A stretch of DNA of 64,000 bases. Source: Sulfitobacter marinus. GTDB lineage: Bacteria > Pseudomonadota > Alphaproteobacteria > Rhodobacterales > Rhodobacteraceae. The position numbers and the translations under genes are program-made. This document shows, one piece after another, positions 44,604 through 53,743 of this stretch. Location: the NCBI RefSeq assembly GCF_900116285.1, contig NZ_FPAJ01000001.1, positions 248,001 to 312,000 on the forward strand, read 5' to 3'. Each line of letters starts with the position of its first letter. Positions within the stretch are counted from its first letter, which is position 1. Below the pieces are notes generated by a model. It was given only the letters and a program-made list of their open reading frames with translations, was not told the origin of the DNA and did not search any database.

Positions 44604-45032
44604 TTAGCGTGGGTCGAGCGCGAGATGCGGTTTTCTGTCCGAGGTCTTGCGCGGTGAGATCCCATCGGCACCCACCACCGCCGTGACCTGCCTGCGCAGG
44701 TTGCTGAAGTGCGGTGAGGTAACAACGTCCACCGCTGTGTCAAAGCGCAGGGTAAGTGACCACATGCCACTGCCGGACAGTTTGGCGGCTTTCACGATGC
44801 CTTTGAAGGGCTGGCCAAGGTAATTGCCCGAGACGCGGTCGCCGGGCGTCCAGCCGTGGGTTGGGGCGCTGGCCTGTGCGCTGAGCGTGTTCCAATCGCG
44901 CGCGCCCCATTGATGGGCCACCATTTCCAATGTGGCCGCATGGGAAACGGCTTTGCCTTGGGATGCGAGATCGGCGCGCAGACGTTTTGCCTGAGATTTC
45001 AGGACATCGGTCGAAGGTATTTGGCTTGTCAT
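44604..45032 (-). CDS. Glyoxalase_8-type N-terminal domain protein of unknown role
   Basis: 142 residues from ATG at 45032, with GGAG eight bases upstream (the GTG three codons earlier is too close to it). N-terminal SQAKRLRADLASQGKAVSHAA... WGARDWNTLSA matches the domain usually found at the start of glyoxalase-superfamily proteins in Rhodobacteraceae, but here no glyoxalase domain follows: instead a small beta-rich region GDRVSGNYLGQPFKGIVKAA. Function unknown. Confidence 0.75.
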   Translation of the reverse strand: MTSQIPSTDVLKSQAKRLRADLASQGKAVSHAATLEMVAHQWGARDWNTLSAQASAPTHGWTPGDRVSGNYLGQPFKGIVKAAKLSGSGMWSLTLRFDTAVDVVTSPHFSNLRRQVTAVVGADGISPRKTSDRKPHLALDPR

Positions 45033-45212
45033 GTTTAACACTCCTGCTCTCGCAAAAGTCGAAGGGGGTCCGCGTTGCCCATCAATCGGCGAGATTGAAG
45101 GTGTCGTGTTTTCAAGGGCTTCACCGGAATGCGGACGGCAGGGGCCTTTCCCTTTGCCCCATATGGCGGGTTAGTGCCCGGATTTCAAGGGACAGTGTGT
45201 GAGGAGGTCACT

Positions 45213-45251
45213 GATGCCTTCGGCGAGGATTTTGGACCATTTGGAAATGAG
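45213..45251 (+). repeat. dispersed intergenic repeat, copy 4
   Basis: GATGCCTTCGGCGAGGAT, then TTTGGACCATTTGG and AAATGAG. It lies in the 258-base gap between the Glyoxalase_8-type gene and the transglycosylase gene, which holds no other recognisable feature. Confidence 0.55.
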
Positions 45252-45290
45252 AGGCTGCGTGCCACATCGTGCACGCCGCTTGTTATTCGG

Positions 45291-46094
45291 CTAGCCGTCG
45301 ATGCGGGCGGCCATGATGGCGATTGCCTTTTGATATACGCCGGCGGCATTCCATTGCTTGATGACTTCGAAATTGCCTTGGCCTTCTTGGTAACCGATGC
45401 CGGGTTGCCAGCCTTTTTGGCGCAGAAAGTTTGCGGTTGAGGCGAGGGCGTCGGCCTGATTGTAGAAATCGACGCGTCCGTCCCCGTTTGCATCGACGCC
45501 GTAGCGCAGGGCATTGCCCGGCAGGAATTGGGTGTGTCCTAATTCGCCGTGTTTCGCGCCCTTGGTGGTGTTGGTGATCGCCCCTGCATCAACCAGTTTC
45601 AGTGCGCCGATGGCGTGGGGTTCAAAGAATGCCGAACGGCGGCAATCATAGGTCAGGGTGGTGATTGCTGAGACCACGGCGCTGTCGCCCATGAAATGGC
45701 CAAATGCGGTTTCCATCCCGTGGATGGCGATGATCACGCCAGCAGGGACACCATAGCGGGATTCAAGGGCGGTATAGAAGCTGGCATCGCGGGCTTTGCG
45801 TTTGCGGCCTTGGGCCACGATGGTATCGGCACCGCGCACCTGCATGAACTTTGACAAGCTGTATTTAAATGACTTTTGATTGCGGTCTGCCGCGATTGTG
45901 CCAGAGGCATATTGCGCGCGGGCCAGTGCGTTTAACCCGGCCTGTCCGACCCCGGCTGCAACGGCTTCTTTGGCGAAGGCGGATTTCCATGCATTAAAGC
46001 CGCCCGCGTTGTTACCGCATTGCGCAGCGTTCACCGCCGATGACAGGCCCGCCGTGAACAGACAGGCCGCGGCTAAAATCTTGAATGGATACAT
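45291..46094 (-). CDS. lytic murein transglycosylase (MltB-like)
   Basis: 267 residues from ATG 46094, which follows GAGG; a longer start at 46127 would spoil the signal peptide. Signal peptide MYPFKILAAACLFTAGLSSAVNAA, then a SLT_2 domain with the glutamate motif HGMETAFGHFMG (catalytic Glu) and GAKHGELGHTQFLPGNALRYGVD, and a terminal calcium-loop-like DANGDGRVDFYN. It cleaves peptidoglycan with anhydro-muropeptide formation. Not a lipoprotein. Confidence 0.92.
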   Translation of the reverse strand: MYPFKILAAACLFTAGLSSAVNAAQCGNNAGGFNAWKSAFAKEAVAAGVGQAGLNALARAQYASGTIAADRNQKSFKYSLSKFMQVRGADTIVAQGRKRKARDASFYTALESRYGVPAGVIIAIHGMETAFGHFMGDSAVVSAITTLTYDCRRSAFFEPHAIGALKLVDAGAITNTTKGAKHGELGHTQFLPGNALRYGVDANGDGRVDFYNQADALASTANFLRQKGWQPGIGYQEGQGNFEVIKQWNAAGVYQKAIAIMAARIDG

Positions 46095-46193
46095 CGGGGG
46101 AACCTCAAAGTGACGGAATTTAGGCAATATTAGCCGTTGGTGTTAAAACTTCAAAGTGAAACTAGTGTGAATACCCCGCCGGACAACATGCAA

Positions 46194-46221
46194 AAAGGGC
46201 GCCCCATATGGGACGCCCTTT
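46194..46221 (-). terminator. intrinsic terminator of glnA
   Basis: On the minus strand AAAGGGCGTCCC ATAT GGGGCGCCCTTT followed by TTGCATG. A near-perfect 12-bp stem with a four-base loop, 23 bases after the glnA stop. Confidence 0.85.
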
Positions 46222-46243
46222 CGCTGTGTGTGCCTGTTGTGGA

Positions 46244-47650
46244 TCAGCAGCTGTAGTACATGCCGAATTCAACAGGGTGGGGTGTGTGCTCGTAGGTGTG
46301 CACTTCTTCCATCTTGAGTTCGATATAACCTTCGAGCTGATCCTTGGTGAACACGTCACCGGCCAGCAGGTAGTCCATGTCGTTTTGCAACTCTTCCAGC
46401 GCTTCACGCAGGGAACCACATACGGTTGGGATATCAGCCAGTTCTTCGGCAGGCAGATCATAGAGGTTTTTATCCATGGCTTCGCCCGGATCGATCTTGT
46501 TCTTGATGCCGTCAAGGCCAGCCATCAACAGTGCAGCGAAGCACAGGTATGGGTTGGCTGCGGGATCGGGGAAACGTGCCTCGACGCGCTTGGCTTTGGG
46601 GCTTTCTGTCCATGGGATCCGAACACAACCCGAGCGGTTGCGCGCGGAGTAGGCGCGCAGAACGGGGGCCTCGAAGCCGGGGATCAGACGCTTGTAGCTG
46701 TTGGTCGCTGGGTTGGTGAAGGCGTTCAACGATTTGGCGTGAGACAGGATGCCGCCAATGAAATACAGCGCTTCCTGGGACAGGTCGGCGTATTTGTCGC
46801 CTGCAAACAAAGGCTTGCCGTCTTTCCAGATCGACATGTTCACGTGCATGCCGGACCCGTTGTCGCCGTAGATCGGCTTGGGCATGAAGGTTGCCGATTT
46901 GCCATAGGCATGCGCCACGTTGTGGATCACATATTTGTACTTTTGCAGCTCGTCCGCTTGATTTGTGAGAGAGCTGAAAATCAAGCCCAGCTCGTGTTGG
47001 CAGGACGCAACCTCGTGGTGGTGCTTGTCCACTTTCATGCCGAGACGTTTCATCGTCGACAGCATTTCAGCGCGCAGGTCTTGGGATTCGTCGACTGGGT
47101 TGACCGGGAAATACCCACCCTTCAGGCCGGGGCGGTGGCCCATGTTGCCCATCTCATAGTCGGTGTCAGTGTTCCAGGACGCGTCAGATGCGTCAACTTC
47201 GTAGGATACCTTGTTGATCGAGTTCGAGAATTTAACGTTGTCGAACAGGAAGAATTCGGCTTCTGGACCCATATAGGCCACGTCACCAATACCCGAAGAT
47301 TTCAGATATGCTTCGGCTTTCTGTGCCGTGCCACGTGGGTCGCGGTCATAGGCTTCGCCTGTGTCGGGCTCAACAATGGAGCAGTGTACGCAGATGGTTT
47401 TTTCTGCATAAAACGGGTCGATATAGGCGGTGTCGGTGTCGAGCATCAGTTTCATGTCCGATGCTTCGATGCTTTTCCAGCCCGCAATCGAGGAGCCGTC
47501 AAACATGAAGCCCTCTTCGATGAAGTCCTCGTCAACCAGGTCCGAAACGATTGTGACGTGCTGCAGCTTGCCGCGTGTGTCCGTAAAGCGAACATCTACG
47601 TATTCGATGTCCTCATCCTTGATTTTTTTCAAGAAGTCCTTGGTGCTCAT
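46244..47650 (-). CDS. glnA: glutamine synthetase type I
   Basis: 468-residue enzyme that forms glutamine from glutamate, ammonia and ATP; dodecameric. Motifs: N-terminal [44 protein letters not shown] with metal-binding histidines, and the adenylylation-site loop [15 protein letters not shown] with its tyrosine, so it is subject to GlnE control. Downstream of glnB by 34 bases and terminated by a hairpin. Confidence 0.98.
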   Translation of the reverse strand: MSTKDFLKKIKDEDIEYVDVRFTDTRGKLQHVTIVSDLVDEDFIEEGFMFDGSSIAGWKSIEASDMKLMLDTDTAYIDPFYAEKTICVHCSIVEPDTGEAYDRDPRGTAQKAEAYLKSSGIGDVAYMGPEAEFFLFDNVKFSNSINKVSYEVDASDASWNTDTDYEMGNMGHRPGLKGGYFPVNPVDESQDLRAEMLSTMKRLGMKVDKHHHEVASCQHELGLIFSSLTNQADELQKYKYVIHNVAHAYGKSATFMPKPIYGDNGSGMHVNMSIWKDGKPLFAGDKYADLSQEALYFIGGILSHAKSLNAFTNPATNSYKRLIPGFEAPVLRAYSARNRSGCVRIPWTESPKAKRVEARFPDPAANPYLCFAALLMAGLDGIKNKIDPGEAMDKNLYDLPAEELADIPTVCGSLREALEELQNDMDYLLAGDVFTKDQLEGYIELKMEEVHTYEHTPHPVEFGMYYSC

Positions 47651-47684
47651 TGGATGATATCCTTTTTCTTAAAACTTTGTTGGA

Positions 47685-48389
<705 letters not shown>

Positions 48390-48911
48390 TTATGCGGCGT
48401 CCAGCGCAGCACCCCTTGCTCGGCTGGCATCGGCTGTCCCTAGCTCAAGCCCACCTGCATAGATGATATGCGGGTCGGCGCAGAATATCTGGATCAACAC
48501 CTGCGTTTGTTCGCCTTGGTCGATGATGAATTCATGATCCACAAGGGCCCGCGCCGGTACCAAAGCCCGTTCGCAGTTGAACAGCGCCCGCGAGCGCCAA
48601 TCCCGTATCAGAACCATTTGATCACCCGCCAAAAACGTATCGCGTTCAGGGCGTGTATGGCCCAAAGACCCGGCTGCAAACGAGATCGTGCGCACCTTAC
48701 GGGTTGTACGTTGGATATGAGTGACTTTGGAAACCCCGCAGTCGCGCGTAATGAGCTTGTCACCAATGCTGAGAATTTCCGCTGGAATTTCCCCATCAAG
48801 GGTGAGCAAACGAGTCCCCGATGTCAGTCCGGTATCGACGCTGACATAGGGCATATATTGGCCCGCTGGCGAATTGTTTTCGCCGCCGCGCACGACCGTA
48901 TTCGGTTTCAT
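48390..48911 (-). CDS. Hint-domain-containing protein
   Basis: 173 residues carrying a Hint_2-type domain: TSGTRLLTLDGEIPAEIL SIGDKLITRDCGVSKVTHIQ, then GHTRPERDTFLAGDQMVLI and a C-terminal LVDHEFIIDQGEQTQVLIQ. The nucleophile expected just before the GT (C in CFxxGT) is not present (GLTSGT), so self-processing is doubtful. It has no attached toxin or secretion domain. Stand-alone Hint proteins are common and unexplained in Rhodobacteraceae. Confidence 0.85.
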   Translation of the reverse strand: MKPNTVVRGGENNSPAGQYMPYVSVDTGLTSGTRLLTLDGEIPAEILSIGDKLITRDCGVSKVTHIQRTTRKVRTISFAAGSLGHTRPERDTFLAGDQMVLIRDWRSRALFNCERALVPARALVDHEFIIDQGEQTQVLIQIFCADPHIIYAGGLELGTADASRARGAALDAA

Positions 48912-49031
48912 GGGCGTATTTTCCTTATTTTACCTGCCTCAGGTGCCGATTATGATATTGCAAAAAACTGTTGGTGTCTTGTGTTTTTTACACTCGCCAA
49001 CCTGAGCGTTGTTTGATAGAGACCGCGCCAT

Positions 49032-49115
49032 GCGGGTGTGGCGGAATTGGTAGACGCACCAGATTTAGGTTCTGGCGCCTATGGCGTGGGGGTTCGAGTC
49101 CCTTCACCCGCACCA
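49032..49115 (+). tRNA. tRNA-Leu (anticodon TAG)
   Basis: 84-base type II tRNA. The acceptor stem GCGGGTG pairs with CACCCGC, followed by A and an encoded CCA. The anticodon stem CCAGA/TCTGG closes a TTTAGGT loop with anticodon TAG; a long variable arm and the TTCGAGTCC T-loop are present. A terminator follows. Confidence 0.96.
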
Positions 49116-49155
49116 TTTTTCATTTAAATTATTGATTTACATGCGGTAAATTTAT

Positions 49156-49181
49156 GGCGGCGCGTTCGCGCACCGCCTTTT
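49156..49181 (+). terminator. intrinsic terminator of tRNA-Leu
   Basis: GGCGG and CCGCC arms with an inner GCG/CGC pairing close a stable TTCG tetraloop, followed by TTTT. Confidence 0.85.
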
Positions 49182-49317
49182 GATCCACATTCGTAAACGT
49201 GCTGTATCTGCGAGCTATACGGAAAATACGCCCAACTGGTGATGGTCGTTAGACACTCTCGGAGCGTGGATATTCTCAGCCGGGGCATCGCGATGGTCCT
49301 TTTTAAAGGAATTCGTC

Positions 49318-49490
49318 ATGATGAGGATACCGTCGAAAAAAGCTCTCAAGGAGTTGGTTCTATATTCACCGCAACACGGAGTGCGACCTTAGCAGGCAGG
49401 CTATTCCCAAGCGAGTAATGCTATGCCCGATCGGTGTCGGGTGGGTTGAAGCAACGGCGGTCTGGTGGGGGCTGTTCGTGGATTTATACG
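49318..49490 (+). pseudogene. decayed AlpA-like phage transcriptional regulator
   Basis: ATG at 49318 (with AAAGGA upstream) opens IPSKKALKELVLYSPQH, the start of AlpA-family DNA-binding proteins, then hits a TAG at 49390-49392. The rest of the family pattern appears after frame changes: LAGRLFP in one frame and IPKRV with GVGWVEA (49403-49460) in another, matching the AlpA core AGxFPKRVxLG...VGWVE. So the gene has suffered at least one or two indels. It lies between tRNA-Leu and the racemase gene and is probably what is left of an integrated element. Confidence 0.75.
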
Positions 49491-49508
49491 CGGTGAGGAT
49501 GATCCACG

Positions 49509-50624
49509 TCAGCGAAATACACGCGGGTTGCGCAGGCCCCAGTCAGCGTAGAGATCCGCCATAATTGTGCGGAATTGGTGCTCCGTTTTGCCCAGCATGT
49601 TCCGGGTGTCGCCGGTCTGGCCAAATACCGTCGCTTCGCCGCCGACTTCTACGCTGTCTAGATCCGTGGCGTCGACAACGACCGTGTTCATCGAAACCTT
49701 TCCCAGTACTGGTGCGCTTTGGGCTCCAATCGCCAAGGCTGCACCGTCTTGCACATCGCGCCGGAACCCGTTCGCATAGCCGATCGAAACACACGCCAAC
49801 CGCCGATCACTGCGCAGCCGATAGGCCCCGTCATAGCCAACGGTCGCCCCCTTGGGATAATGGCCCAGACTGACTATGCGCGCCTTTAGCTCCATTGTGG
49901 TTTGGAACCCCAGTTCGGGTTTTAATATCCCGTAAAGGATCGCCCCGCAGCGGTACATATCGGTCTTAACAGGTTGATCGGCCACCAAGGTAAGCGAGCT
50001 TCCCGCATGCACAAGGACGCGCGATCTATCGAGTGTGGTGTTATCGATGATCCACGACACCTGATCTTGGAACAGGTCTGACGCGGTAGGCAGGGATGCG
50101 GGGGTGTTGTCTGGGAAATGCGTGCAGATGCCCACGACATCCTCGCCAAGCATCTTAACAATAGCAAGGCAGGTGATCCGGCCTTGGTCGGTCGCAATCT
50201 CGAGGCCGTCGCGCGACATGCCAAGCGTATTCAACGCCAGATGCGCCCGCACGGGGTGACCTGCGTTTTTCAGATCCCACAGCTTTTGTGCAACCTCGAG
50301 AGAGCCCACCTGTTCCTCGACACGCGCACCCAGCGCGTCCGTGATCTCGGCGGGTGTGGCGGCGCGCAGGCGGATCAACGTGCCGGTAAAGCCCGCCGTG
50401 CGCACGGCGTAGGCTTCGGTGTTTGAGGTGATGCCAATGCAAGTAACGTCTTGTGCTTGGATCAGGGGCACGACCTGCTCGATGCCGTGGCCATAGGCAT
50501 CGGCTTTGAGCACCGCACAGAACCTGCGCCCTTTGGGCAGCAGACCGAGGGCAAGCGTGAGGTTATGTGATATCCTATCGCGGTGAATTTCGCACCACGA
50601 GCCAGGGCATCTGTCCTCTGTCAT
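49509..50624 (-). CDS. PLP-dependent amino-acid racemase (alanine racemase family, broad-spectrum-like)
   Basis: 371 residues from ATG 50624, which overlaps the upstream deacylase stop by four bases (ATGA). Fold-type III racemase: PLP lysine K40 in AVLKADAYGHG and the second catalytic tyrosine in VSIGYANGF. Where housekeeping Alr has a D-T-G-M-x-R motif, this enzyme has ALNTLGMSRDG, and VSMN replaces VSMD; as I recall, such residues mark broad-spectrum racemases rather than alanine racemase. There is no signal peptide, so it should act in the cytoplasm. Last gene of the amino-acid catabolic operon, which supports a catabolic role. Confidence 0.88.
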   Translation of the reverse strand: MTEDRCPGSWCEIHRDRISHNLTLALGLLPKGRRFCAVLKADAYGHGIEQVVPLIQAQDVTCIGITSNTEAYAVRTAGFTGTLIRLRAATPAEITDALGARVEEQVGSLEVAQKLWDLKNAGHPVRAHLALNTLGMSRDGLEIATDQGRITCLAIVKMLGEDVVGICTHFPDNTPASLPTASDLFQDQVSWIIDNTTLDRSRVLVHAGSSLTLVADQPVKTDMYRCGAILYGILKPELGFQTTMELKARIVSLGHYPKGATVGYDGAYRLRSDRRLACVSIGYANGFRRDVQDGAALAIGAQSAPVLGKVSMNTVVVDATDLDSVEVGGEATVFGQTGDTRNMLGKTEHQFRTIMADLYADWGLRNPRVFR

Positions 50625-51781
50625 GGCGTGGGCGGACCCAGCAAACGTGCAAGGATGCCGCAAAACTGATCCGTGACAATCGGCAGGAGGGCATCGGGGA
50701 AATCATAGTCAGGGTTGTGCAATTGGGGCTGGTTTTCACCCGACCCGATATACAGCATCGCGGCCTTGGCCCCGTCGTCCCCGATGCGGCCAAAATCCTC
50801 GGACCAGCGCATGGGGGTGGGCATTTCGTTGATGGTAAATCCCAAATCCGTCGCCACATTGCGTGCGATTTTCGTCGCCTCGGGGTCGTTGATCACCGCC
50901 CGAAAGACGTCATGCCACCGAACCTCTATCTTTAGTGGCCCCTTTTCATGTTCGATATGCGCCTGCGCTGCGGCAATCAGGCTGTCCATACGGTCGTTGG
51001 TCATGGTGCGCAAAGTCACACGCAGTTCGCCATCTGCGGGGGCAATGCCAAAGCTGGGCTCGCCAAGCTTTGCGTGGGTTAGCGTCGACAGGGCGAAGTT
51101 CTCTTGGTCAATGGTGCCATAGCCAAGCGCGCCCAGCGTGGCCATCAGCCCAGCCATGGCACCAGCGGGCGATATACCGTCCTCTGGTGCCGCAGCATGA
51201 GAGCTTCTCCCCGTCAGCAGGATCTGCATCCCGCGTGACGCGCAATTTCCCGGCCCCGATCGCAGGCCGATCTCGCCCAAGGGGCGGCCCGGCACATTAT
51301 GATAGGCAAAGGCATAGTCGGGCCGGATGTCGGGCCAGCGGGCGTCGTCGATCACCGCTTTTGCACCTGCGCCGGTTTCCTCGGCTGGTTGGAACAGCAA
51401 GATCACCCGCCCCGACGCAGGGCGCGCCGCCAGCGCCATCGCGACACCAACCATGCTGGCCATATGGCCGTCATGACCGCACAGATGCCCTTTGCCGTCG
51501 ACTTGCGATTTATACGGCAGATCGGATTGCTCATGAATGGGCAGGCCGTCCAATTCGCAACGCAACATAACGGTGGGGCCGGGGGCGTGCCCCTTGAACT
51601 CTGCCGCAACGCCGTGGCCGCCCAAACCGGTCCAAATCCGGTCGGGGGCCAGCGCGGTAAGCTCGGCAGTGATGCCTTGGGCAGTGACCGCTTCTTCGCC
51701 CGATAGCTCTGGCGCGCGGTGTAGATCGTGACGCAGCCGCGTCAGGTAATCGATTTGGGTCGGAGAGAGCGATTGCATCAT
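50621..51781 (-). CDS. M20-family amidohydrolase (N-acyl-amino-acid deacylase / hippurate hydrolase-like)
   Basis: 386-residue metal-dependent amidohydrolase. Metal-binding CGHDGHMASM (C101, H103), catalytic QPAEETGAGA (E134/E135), and the dimerisation lid segment GRSSHAAAPEDGISP. Members hydrolyse N-acyl amino acids, p-aminobenzoyl-glutamate or indole-acetyl conjugates; substrate here unknown. It overlaps the racemase start and lies seven bases after the preceding M20 gene, so the two hydrolases are made together. Confidence 0.92.
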   Translation of the reverse strand: MMQSLSPTQIDYLTRLRHDLHRAPELSGEEAVTAQGITAELTALAPDRIWTGLGGHGVAAEFKGHAPGPTVMLRCELDGLPIHEQSDLPYKSQVDGKGHLCGHDGHMASMVGVAMALAARPASGRVILLFQPAEETGAGAKAVIDDARWPDIRPDYAFAYHNVPGRPLGEIGLRSGPGNCASRGMQILLTGRSSHAAAPEDGISPAGAMAGLMATLGALGYGTIDQENFALSTLTHAKLGEPSFGIAPADGELRVTLRTMTNDRMDSLIAAAQAHIEHEKGPLKIEVRWHDVFRAVINDPEATKIARNVATDLGFTINEMPTPMRWSEDFGRIGDDGAKAAMLYIGSGENQPQLHNPDYDFPDALLPIVTDQFCGILARLLGPPTP

Positions 51782-51787
51782 GTGTCC

Positions 51788-53080
51788 CTAACGTTCTTCG
51801 GTGCCGCACCAATCGGCAATGAACAGGGCGGTTGCTTTGGTGACGCGGCGTATGCTCTCAATCTCGACCCGCTCGTTAAAGCCGTGGATTGCCTCGGCGC
51901 GGGGGCCGTAAACCAGCGCGGGGGTGTTTGCATATAGACCAAAGAACCGCGCATCGGTGGTCGCGGTGATGGCCTCGCGGACCAGTGCCTCGCCCGTGAC
52001 GTCGTGATGCGCGGTCTCTAGGGCGTTGATGGCCGAAAGCGCATTGGCAGAGCTGTCTTGGGACAGGGCATACCCCTCGGCGTGAAAGCCGTGATAGACG
52101 ATTTCGGGCAAGGAATTGCTAAGGAACGCGTTCTCGCGGGCGGCATCCAGGATCACCTTTTCGATCTCGGCCTTTGCGGCGTCGATGGATTGGCCTGGAA
52201 AGATTGCCATGCGCACGTCAAACACGCTCCACGCTGGAACCGAGCTGGTCCAATCGCCGCCTTCAATCTTGCCAATATTCAGGTTCAGCGCATGATCCAT
52301 ATGGGCATAATCATCGGGCCGGTTTTCCGCCGCGTTCCAGCGGTGTTCCATCTCGTGCAGGGCGCGGATCAGGGGAAAGGCCGCTTCGATCGCGTTTGCC
52401 CCTTGGCTCGCATAGGCGACATGTGTGGGCAGACCTTTTAGGTGGACCTGAAACCAGATCACCCCAAGCTGCGCGATGGCCAGATGTTCGGAAAACGGTT
52501 CGGGGATCAGGGCAGCATCCGCCCTATAGCCGCGCGCAAGACAGGCCAGCGCGCCATTGCCGGTGCATTCTTCCTCGACCACGGATTGAAAATAAACATC
52601 TGCGCCGGGGGCAAACCCACAGGCGGCAAGGGCGTCAAGCGCGAACAGGTTTGAGGCCAACCCGGCCTTCATATCACCGCCACCACGCCCATATAGCCAA
52701 CCGCCTTCGATACGCGGCTCAAACGGCGGGCTGTCCCACATGCCCAGCGGTCCGGCCGGAACCACGTCGATATGCCCGTTTAAAATCAGCGACCGCCCTT
52801 GCTGTGTTGTTGACCGATGAGTGCCGACCACATTTACCGCGTCCTCATAGGGGTCAAGCACGGGGGAAAACCCCGGCAAGTGCTGGATTTCAGCGATATC
52901 GATCTGCCAGCGATCCAGCGCGTAGCCGCGTTTCTCCAGTTCGTCGGCCATGAAGTCTTGCGCGGATTGTTCGTTGCCCCGCGTCGACGGGTGGGCCGTA
53001 AGGTCAGACAGAAAGGTCAGTTGGTGGTCAAAGGCGGCGTCGACGGCGGCGCAGATGCGGGTGTTCAGATCGTCTTGCAT
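51788..53080 (-). CDS. ArgE/DapE-type M20 deacylase
   Basis: 430 residues. Metal ligands NGHIDVVPAG (H103), GRGGGDMKAG (D136), catalytic VEEECTGNG (E170), and the terminal KAEAIHG-like PRAEAIHGFNE. It resembles acetylornithine deacetylase and succinyl-diaminopimelate desuccinylase but is longer, and context is catabolic rather than biosynthetic. It lies between CoA-transferase subunit B and the second M20 hydrolase. Confidence 0.92.
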   Translation of the reverse strand: MQDDLNTRICAAVDAAFDHQLTFLSDLTAHPSTRGNEQSAQDFMADELEKRGYALDRWQIDIAEIQHLPGFSPVLDPYEDAVNVVGTHRSTTQQGRSLILNGHIDVVPAGPLGMWDSPPFEPRIEGGWLYGRGGGDMKAGLASNLFALDALAACGFAPGADVYFQSVVEEECTGNGALACLARGYRADAALIPEPFSEHLAIAQLGVIWFQVHLKGLPTHVAYASQGANAIEAAFPLIRALHEMEHRWNAAENRPDDYAHMDHALNLNIGKIEGGDWTSSVPAWSVFDVRMAIFPGQSIDAAKAEIEKVILDAARENAFLSNSLPEIVYHGFHAEGYALSQDSSANALSAINALETAHHDVTGEALVREAITATTDARFFGLYANTPALVYGPRAEAIHGFNERVEIESIRRVTKATALFIADWCGTEER

Positions 53081-53089
53081 TGAGGTGCC

Positions 53090-53743
53090 TCAGAATGTGG
53101 GGTGGGGTGTATCGGGTAGGATCAGCGGCGCATCAGTGGCCTCGGCGACTTCGGCGGCGGTGACGCCTTGGGCGGTTTCGACCAGATGAAAGCCCTGCGC
53201 GCTGACGTCAATCACGGCCATATCTGTGAATATGCGCGACACACAGCGATGCGCCGTTAGGGGCAAGGTGCAGGTTTGTTTCAGCTTGGGGTTTCCCGCT
53301 CGGTCCGTGTGGGTGGTCAACACGATCACACGGCGCGCTTTTTGCGCCAGCTCAATCCCGCCGCCGACGCCGGGGCTGAACTTGCCGGGGATTTTCCAGT
53401 TGGCCAGATCGCCCGCGGCGCTGACCTCGAACGCGCCAAGCATCGTCAGGTCAAGTCGCCCCGAGCGCACGATGGCAAAGCTGTCCGCGCTATGCATAAA
53501 CGCAGAACCGGGCAGGGCGGAGACATAGGCCCCACCGGCATCAATCAGGTTTCTATCCGCATCTTCCGGTGACAGCGTGGGGCCAATACCCGTCAGCCCG
53601 TTTTCAGTATGCAGGCATACGGGGAAATCAGCGGGCAGATGGTTCACCACCTTCGTTGGCAACCCAATACCCAAATTCACCACGGTACCGGGGCTAATCT
53701 CGCGCGCGGCGCGGGCAATCATGCGTTCCCTAGCGTTGGACAA
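53090..53743 (-). CDS. 3-oxoacid CoA-transferase subunit B
   Basis: 217 residues from a TTG start at 53743, which has AAGGA eight bases upstream and overlaps the end of subunit A by 14 bases; a start at ATG 53722 is the alternative, and an ATG-less extension back to 53860 would lie inside subunit A. Catalytic glutamate E47 in HTENGLTGIGP, plus GIGLPT and GGGIELAQKA motifs of the beta chain. With subunit A it moves CoA between an acyl-CoA and a 3-keto or short-chain acid. Confidence 0.93.
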   Translation of the reverse strand: MSNARERMIARAAREISPGTVVNLGIGLPTKVVNHLPADFPVCLHTENGLTGIGPTLSPEDADRNLIDAGGAYVSALPGSAFMHSADSFAIVRSGRLDLTMLGAFEVSAAGDLANWKIPGKFSPGVGGGIELAQKARRVIVLTTHTDRAGNPKLKQTCTLPLTAHRCVSRIFTDMAVIDVSAQGFHLVETAQGVTAAEVAEATDAPLILPDTPHPTF

